Positions 59,895 through 64,000 of a DNA stretch of 64,000 bases are shown here, piece by piece. The DNA lies in NCBI RefSeq assembly GCF_000429545.1, contig NZ_AUCB01000014.1, positions 59,454-123,453 of the forward strand. Direction: 5' to 3'. The notes below the pieces were generated by a model, which was not told where the DNA came from, made no database searches, and worked only from the letters and a program-made list of their open reading frames with translations. Made by a program: the position numbers and the translations under genes. Within the stretch, counting starts at the first letter, position 1. The number at the start of each line of letters is the position of its first letter. Origin of the DNA: Arenibacter certesii DSM 19833. Its GTDB lineage: Bacteria > Bacteroidota > Bacteroidia > Flavobacteriales > Flavobacteriaceae.

Positions 59895-59939
59895 TTTGTA
59901 ATACAGAAATATTTTATTATTTTTATATGTTAAACATAA
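59895..59939 (+). promoter_or_regulatory. Promoter and operator of sulfatase D
   Basis: TTTG (59895-59898), 19-bp spacer, TATTTTTA (59918-59925), then ATATGTTAAACATAA (59925-59939), ending 12 bp before the GTG start. The -7 and operator overlap by one base here. Confidence 0.6.
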
Positions 59940-59951
59940 TACATTTATACT

Positions 59952-61694
59952 GTGATTAGTAAATTCATGACACTTGCTGCACTTTCACTAATGCTTGGTG
60001 CATGTAAAAATAGAATTGAGCCAAAAGAAGAAAGGCCCAACATTATAGTTATTATGGCAGATGATATGGGTTTTTCGGATTTAAGTTCTTATGGTGGAGA
60101 GATCGAGACCCCGAATATTGATGATTTGGGAAATAACGGGTTAAAGTTTACGCAATTTTATAATGCTGGGAGATGTGTGCCTAGTAGGGCAAGTTTGCTA
60201 ACAGGGCTATATGCTCATAAAACTGGGCTAGGGTATATGACAGCCCAAGATTATGGGAAACCGGGTTACCGTGCTGATCTTAACAACGAATGCGTAACTA
60301 TCGCCGAGGTATTAAAACAGGCTGGTTATGGTACTTATATGGTTGGTAAATGGCATTTAAATCATAACTTTAAACCAGAGGAATCCAAGCATAACTGGCC
60401 TCTTCAAAGAGGCTTCGATCAATTTTATGGGACACTTATTGCCGCAGGGAGCTATTGGGATCCTTTAACTTTGGTGGAAGGGAATTCCTATGTGGAGCCC
60501 TATGATGATTTCTATTATACTGAAGCCATAACTAAAAAATCTATAGAATATATCAGTACTCATGATACTGGTAAGCCTTTTTTTCTTTACATGGCCTATA
60601 CCGCCCCCCATTGGCCGTTACATGCACGAAAGCAAGCTATTGCAAAGCATAAAGGGAAATTTGAAAAAGGCTGGGATAAACTAAGACAAGATCGTTATAA
60701 AAATTTAGTAAACCAAGGTATCATCGATCCTTCATGGGAACTTCCAGAGATTGATGAACAAAATGTGGCTTGGGACAAAGCGGAGCATAAACTTTGGGAA
60801 CAATCTAGGATGGAAGCCTATGCGGGTACCATCGAGCATTTAGACCAAGGGGTGGGGGAATTGGTAGCTGCTCTAAAAAATCAAGGTAAATTAGATAATA
60901 CTATAATATTTTTCCTTTCGGATAATGGAGGTGATAAAACGGAGCATATCAATGGGATGATCGGGAATTCTGGTAAGCCATGGAGTATAATGAATTATGT
61001 TCCCTTATACACAAAAGAAGGTGATATTATTGTGTCCGGTGATTATCCTGGTGTTGCCTTGGGGCCTGAAAATACTTATGGGGGATATGGTTTAAAGTGG
61101 GCTAATCTAAGTAATACACCGTTTAAAAAATTTAAAACCTACATGCATGAGGGAGGTATTGCCACACCTTTCATTGTGCATTGGCCAAAAGGAATCCGTA
61201 CTAAAAACGAATTAAGAAAACAGCCAGCACATATTATAGATATCATGGCAACAAGTTTGGAATTGGCTGAAACAGACTATCCGACATCGTTCAATAATAA
61301 CGAGGTTAAACCTTTGGATGGTAAAAGTTTACTTCCGATTATCTATAAAGATGAAAAGATAAGGGATACATTATTTTGGGAGCATCAAGGCAACAAAGCG
61401 GTCAGATTGGGGGATTGGAAGTTAGTCTCTATTTTGGAAAGAGGGGAATGGGAACTATATAACCTAAAGGATGACAGAACAGAAATAAACGATCTAGCTA
61501 ATACCTTTCCAGAAAAAGTGAAAAAAATGGAATCTATTTATAATACGTGGGCATTAAAATCCAATGTTTTGCCATGGGAAGAATTGGAGATACAGGTAGT
61601 AGCTGGGGACAAAAGTCCACTGACCAGGACTAGGGAAGAAGCAGATGAAGCACATAAGGAAGTTCAGAAGTATTTGAAATCCATAGAGAAATAA
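59952..61694 (+). CDS. Sulfatase (S1 family) D, lipoprotein
   Basis: 580 residues. GTG start at 59952 keeps the 12-bp gap to the operator seen at susC pair 2; an ATG at 59967 is the alternative. Lipoprotein signal (LAALSLMLGAC). Motifs: IIVIMADDMGFSDLSSYGG, RCVPSRASLLTGLYAH (formylglycine site), MVGKWHLN and FFLSDNGGDKTEHI. Longer than the other sulfatases and like arylsulfatase A-type members. It has its own operator, so it belongs to the NanR-like regulon rather than the AraC-controlled diiron operon. Confidence 0.92.
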   Translation: MISKFMTLAALSLMLGACKNRIEPKEERPNIIVIMADDMGFSDLSSYGGEIETPNIDDLGNNGLKFTQFYNAGRCVPSRASLLTGLYAHKTGLGYMTAQDYGKPGYRADLNNECVTIAEVLKQAGYGTYMVGKWHLNHNFKPEESKHNWPLQRGFDQFYGTLIAAGSYWDPLTLVEGNSYVEPYDDFYYTEAITKKSIEYISTHDTGKPFFLYMAYTAPHWPLHARKQAIAKHKGKFEKGWDKLRQDRYKNLVNQGIIDPSWELPEIDEQNVAWDKAEHKLWEQSRMEAYAGTIEHLDQGVGELVAALKNQGKLDNTIIFFLSDNGGDKTEHINGMIGNSGKPWSIMNYVPLYTKEGDIIVSGDYPGVALGPENTYGGYGLKWANLSNTPFKKFKTYMHEGGIATPFIVHWPKGIRTKNELRKQPAHIIDIMATSLELAETDYPTSFNNNEVKPLDGKSLLPIIYKDEKIRDTLFWEHQGNKAVRLGDWKLVSILERGEWELYNLKDDRTEINDLANTFPEKVKKMESIYNTWALKSNVLPWEELEIQVVAGDKSPLTRTREEADEAHKEVQKYLKSIEK

Positions 61695-61795
61695 TGGGTT
61701 AATAAGTTGGTTTGTTTTCTTTTTGAATATACCTCCATTGGCAAACTAAAAAAGTTCAAATACTTATATTAAGGTAAATCTTAAGTTTTTGTTCA

Positions 61796-62110
61796 TAATC
61801 AAGGCATCAGTGATTAGCCAATAGTATTCTACACTATTAGTATACATTGTATTCTTTAGGTATATCTGGCACCCGTTAAAGGGATATTGTGAAGCATGAA
61901 AAGTCTGGTAGTGGAACTAAAAACAAAATAAATTCCAATCAGGCGGTCTCCGTTTGAAATTTCCTCTTGAAGAAAAGTGTGCTTCGTGGCATTCCGGGAA
62001 GGGCTAATGAAACGGAAAGATGAGAATGCGAACTGTGTCCATGACTTTTGTAGTGAAGCTCTTTGCCCGTAATGGAGTGTTACGCAATGAAGTGACAATG
62101 TACTGATCGG
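61796..62110. repeat. Mobile-element backbone segment, right copy (decayed)
   Basis: 61796-61905 aligns with the DUF6876-like gene (5925-6035) and 61915-62110 aligns with 6950-7150, both in the same orientation. The ssb part between them is deleted here. No intact gene remains. The other parts of 61695-62229 hold nothing else I can name. Confidence 0.7.
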
Positions 62111-62229
62111 GGTAGTATCCTCGATTTTATTATTTTATGGGAATTTGTATGGCTGTTTTAATGATTAGATTTTTATGTTTAATTCGGTGCCTCATTGCAC
62201 TCTCAGTAATACTTTAACACTAATCCCTC

Positions 62230-63444
62230 CTAAAGTAGAAGAGCACTTGCTGCATCTAGTACAGAACTATCCATATCCTTTAAATATGCTTGTGTAACTG
62301 CTAAATTTTGATGGCCAAGTGATTCACTTATGATATCGGTTGCTACCCCTTTTTGTTTAAGGCAATTGGCAAAACTATGTCGGGCAACATAACTTGTCAA
62401 AGGTTTATCAATTTTACAATGAAATGCAATTTCCTTTAAATCCCCATTGAACTTTTTAAGTATTTTGTTTTTCCGGTTTTCGACTTGACTAGGGGAAAGG
62501 TTGTCACTTAACAGTATTGGGAATACATATTTCGTACCTATGGTGTTTTTTCTATAGTGATTTAGGATTTTCTCTATTGGCGGAAGAATTTTAATTTGGA
62601 AATTGCCCTTTGTTTTTGAACGGACATAATGGATATGGTCATTTTTCACATTGTCCCATGTTAGTTTCATAATATCGGCAAAGTTCATTCCCCGGGTGTA
62701 AAAGCTGAAGACAAAATAATTATGACTATCGAACAGTTCAGGATATTGGTCAATATTCAAATCAATTATAGTTTTTATTTCTTCAATACTTAAGGCTTTC
62801 TTAGCTCCTTTACCTTTTAATTTGGAAATTTTATATTTATTGAAAGGATAATTATCACCTGCAACTAAATCCCTTTGAATAGCTGTATTGTAAAGTGTTC
62901 TTAGCGCCCGCATCTTAACACTAATTCCTCCGTCGGTACCACCACGGGATCTTAAATCTGCTTCATATTTGGAAAGCAGTGAGACATTTAATTCCTCAAA
63001 GGATAAACGTTTCTTTTTTATGAAATTTCTAAAAGATGTAAAACTGTTTCTGTGCATTCGCGCGTTCCCCGTTCTTCCAGCAGTAATCAGTTCAGATATT
63101 AATTCTTGCCAGAATTCAAGAAGATCTTTGCTTAAGGGATTCATGGACACTCTATAAGCTTTCTCAAAATCCAACAAAGTAAAGTTGTCATTTTTGAGTT
63201 TTAACTGTGAATATATGTCGAGAGCACGGTCTTTAAACTTTAAAAGCAGTCGATTACTTTGAATATGCCTTTCACTATTTTTGAATTGGCCAGAATTATA
63301 ATCCCAATCGTTTTCGTGGCAGTTAAAAATGGTTTTGAAATATTTTGATTTACGGTTTATAGTTATCCTAAGGTAAACTGGATAAGTACCATTCACTTTC
63401 GCTTTTTTTCTCAAAACTATTTGTATACTAGCCATAATTCTCAC
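62230..63444 (-). CDS. int: Tyrosine recombinase (integrase)
   Basis: 404 residues. N-terminal arm-binding domain (IQIVLRKKAKVNGTYPVYLR), SAM-like core-binding domain at about 105-200, and catalytic domain with Arg251 (TRGMNFADI), Lys279, Arg355 (SYVARHSFA; the usual His three residues earlier is Tyr), His378 (LGHQNLAVTQ) and Tyr387. An ATG at 63435 is also possible. Upstream are three GGTACAAC repeats and a tRNA 3' end, the standard layout of an integrative element. It probably moved the whole island. Confidence 0.9.
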   Translation of the reverse strand: MRIMASIQIVLRKKAKVNGTYPVYLRITINRKSKYFKTIFNCHENDWDYNSGQFKNSERHIQSNRLLLKFKDRALDIYSQLKLKNDNFTLLDFEKAYRVSMNPLSKDLLEFWQELISELITAGRTGNARMHRNSFTSFRNFIKKKRLSFEELNVSLLSKYEADLRSRGGTDGGISVKMRALRTLYNTAIQRDLVAGDNYPFNKYKISKLKGKGAKKALSIEEIKTIIDLNIDQYPELFDSHNYFVFSFYTRGMNFADIMKLTWDNVKNDHIHYVRSKTKGNFQIKILPPIEKILNHYRKNTIGTKYVFPILLSDNLSPSQVENRKNKILKKFNGDLKEIAFHCKIDKPLTSYVARHSFANCLKQKGVATDIISESLGHQNLAVTQAYLKDMDSSVLDAASALLL

Positions 63445-63450
63445 TAATTA

Positions 63451-63529
63451 GGTACAACAATTAAACAAAATGAGTACAAGGTTGTAATGGTATAGGTGCA
63501 AAAGGAGGTACAACATGGGTACAACAATT
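63451..63529. repeat. Integrase arm-type repeats
   Basis: GGTACAAC occurs at 63451-63458, 63507-63514 and 63518-63525; the first and third extend to GGTACAACAATT. They lie between the integrase start and the tRNA-derived att site, as arm sites do. Confidence 0.65.
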
Positions 63530-63635
63530 GTCCTTTAAAGATACATTAAATGCTGATTAATGAAAAACATTAAATCATAAATAACTGATATTCAACCAAA
63601 TGAAGATAAATGTTGTTAAAGGAAAACTTATTTTG

Positions 63636-63682
63636 CCTTTCTTCTAAACAGGCGGTCGAAGGTTCGAATCCTTCTGCCATCA
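63636..63682 (+). other. Integration site: 3' part of tRNA-Arg(TCT)
   Basis: Canonical tRNA spacing is preserved from the anticodon loop on: loop CTTCTAA (anticodon TCT, 63643-63645), stem ACAGG, variable CGGTC, T arm GAAGG/TTCGAAT/CCTTC, acceptor strand TGCCATC and discriminator A (63682). No matching 5' half (GATGGCA...) lies upstream, so this is a displaced 3' end. The intact gene should be at the other island end, left of this window. Confidence 0.72.
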
Positions 63683-63698
63683 CTACAATAAAAACAGG

Positions 63699-63731
63699 AG
63701 GTCGTCTAAAAACTATTTAGGCGACCTTTTA
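63699..63731 (+). terminator. Terminator after the tRNA fragment
   Basis: AGGTCGTCTAAA pairs with TTTAGGCGACCT across a short loop and is followed by T-rich DNA. Probably the native terminator of the tRNA gene in the chromosome flank. Confidence 0.8.
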
Positions 63732-63814
63732 TTTTTTGGTTTTTCTGATATTATTTTGAACTTGGTTTGTTAATTAGGTGATTAGTGGCCAGTTAAAATG
63801 AGTCAAAGCGATTC

Positions 63815-64000
63815 TTACATCGCTAAACTCACTTTTTTAAGGTTGTGCGCCATTGCAATTAGACCTATTTCTGTTTCTACTTTATCCAGACCTCTTAACA
63901 TAAACCTTCTAAAGTCCATATTGTGTTTTATGTTGCCAAATACTGCCTCCACATCCCAACATCTTTGTTTTCTGTGAGCAATACCTTCTGGACTTAGTAA
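63815..64000 (-). CDS. IS1182-type transposase, C-terminal part, runs off the window
   Basis: The minus strand reads SPEGIAHRKQRCWDVEAVFG, then IKHNMDFRRFMLRG, then KVETEIGLIAMAHNLKKVSL and stops at 63815. This is the usual C-terminal end of IS1182/IS5-group DDE transposases. The rest lies to the right of the window. It sits outside the att site, in the flanking chromosome. Confidence 0.82.
   Translation of the reverse strand, partial: LLSPEGIAHRKQRCWDVEAVFGNIKHNMDFRRFMLRGLDKVETEIGLIAMAHNLKKVSLAM

Noticed and set aside
63636..63682. A functional tRNA-Arg gene
   Set aside because: The 5' half (acceptor strand, D arm) is missing upstream and the anticodon stem has a mismatch; it is a displaced 3' end.
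1..64000. CRISPR arrays, rRNA genes and complete tRNA genes
   Set aside because: No regularly spaced repeats, no rRNA-like sequence and only a partial tRNA were seen.

Overview
The window looks like a chromosomal island of a marine Flavobacteriaceae-type Bacteroidota. It is AT-rich, has two SusC/SusD pairs, several lipoproteins with an L-x-x-C lipobox, Bacteroidota-type promoters (TTTG, 19-20 bp, TAnnTTTG), a Bacteroidota mobilisation module (BfmA/BtgA, DUF5712-type relaxase, TraG-like coupling protein) and a Bacteroidota tyrosine recombinase. The species cannot be named from the sequence alone.

Layout. 1-1.8 kb: a frameshifted TPR/AraC regulator. 2.2-7.2 kb: mobilisation genes, a DUF6876-like protein, a broken ssb and a backbone segment. 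7.7-9.9 kb: dead genes (a sulfatase and a small ORF). 10.2-23.4 kb: a two-domain sialidase, an lrgB relic, SusD/SusC, then a second copy of the sialidase gene split by a decayed IS3-type element, followed by intact lrgB and lrgA. 23.9-31.7 kb: a second SusC/SusD pair and two sulfatases. 31.9-37.9 kb: NanM-like mutarotase, a mutarotase-SSS symporter fusion, an AGE-type epimerase and a FadR/GntR regulator. 37.9-41.5 kb: creatininase-family protein, aldo/keto reductase and PhyH dioxygenase, divergent from an AraC regulator. 41.5-50.4 kb: a seven-gene operon running nanA, two-domain sialate O-acetylesterase, SGNH esterase, sialidase, sulfatase, creatininase-family protein, sialidase. 50.9-53.1 kb: Tat-exported phospholipase C. 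53.2-61.7 kb: an AraC paralogue divergent from a ferritin-like diiron protein, an FAD/2Fe-2S reductase, a second epimerase, a class III-like alcohol dehydrogenase and an esterase-D-like hydrolase, then another sulfatase. 61.8-63.7 kb: a second, decayed copy of the backbone segment, the integrase, arm-type repeats and the 3' part of a tRNA-Arg(TCT) gene (probable att site). The window ends in an IS1182-type transposase gene.

How it works together. Sulfatases, O-acetylesterases and sialidases would strip and release decorated sialic acids outside the cytoplasm or in the periplasm. SusCD pairs and the mutarotase-SSS protein would import them. NanA would split Neu5Ac into ManNAc and pyruvate, and AGE would convert ManNAc to GlcNAc. 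No amino-sugar kinase, NagA or NagB is present, so these must lie elsewhere. LrgAB, linked to the sialidase, may handle the released pyruvate.

The most interesting observations are: (1) a 15-bp palindrome of form TTATGT-N3-ACATAA at eight promoters, at six of them exactly 2 bp after the -7 element, which predicts a NanR-like regulon that also includes phospholipase C and LrgAB; (2) a diiron oxygenase, reductase, alcohol dehydrogenase and esterase module that may oxidatively demethylate a methylated (sialic acid?) sugar; (3) two parallel AraC/oxygenase modules; (4) extensive duplication, gene conversion and decay around the sialidase/LrgB block; (5) two copies of mobile backbone flanking the whole cargo.
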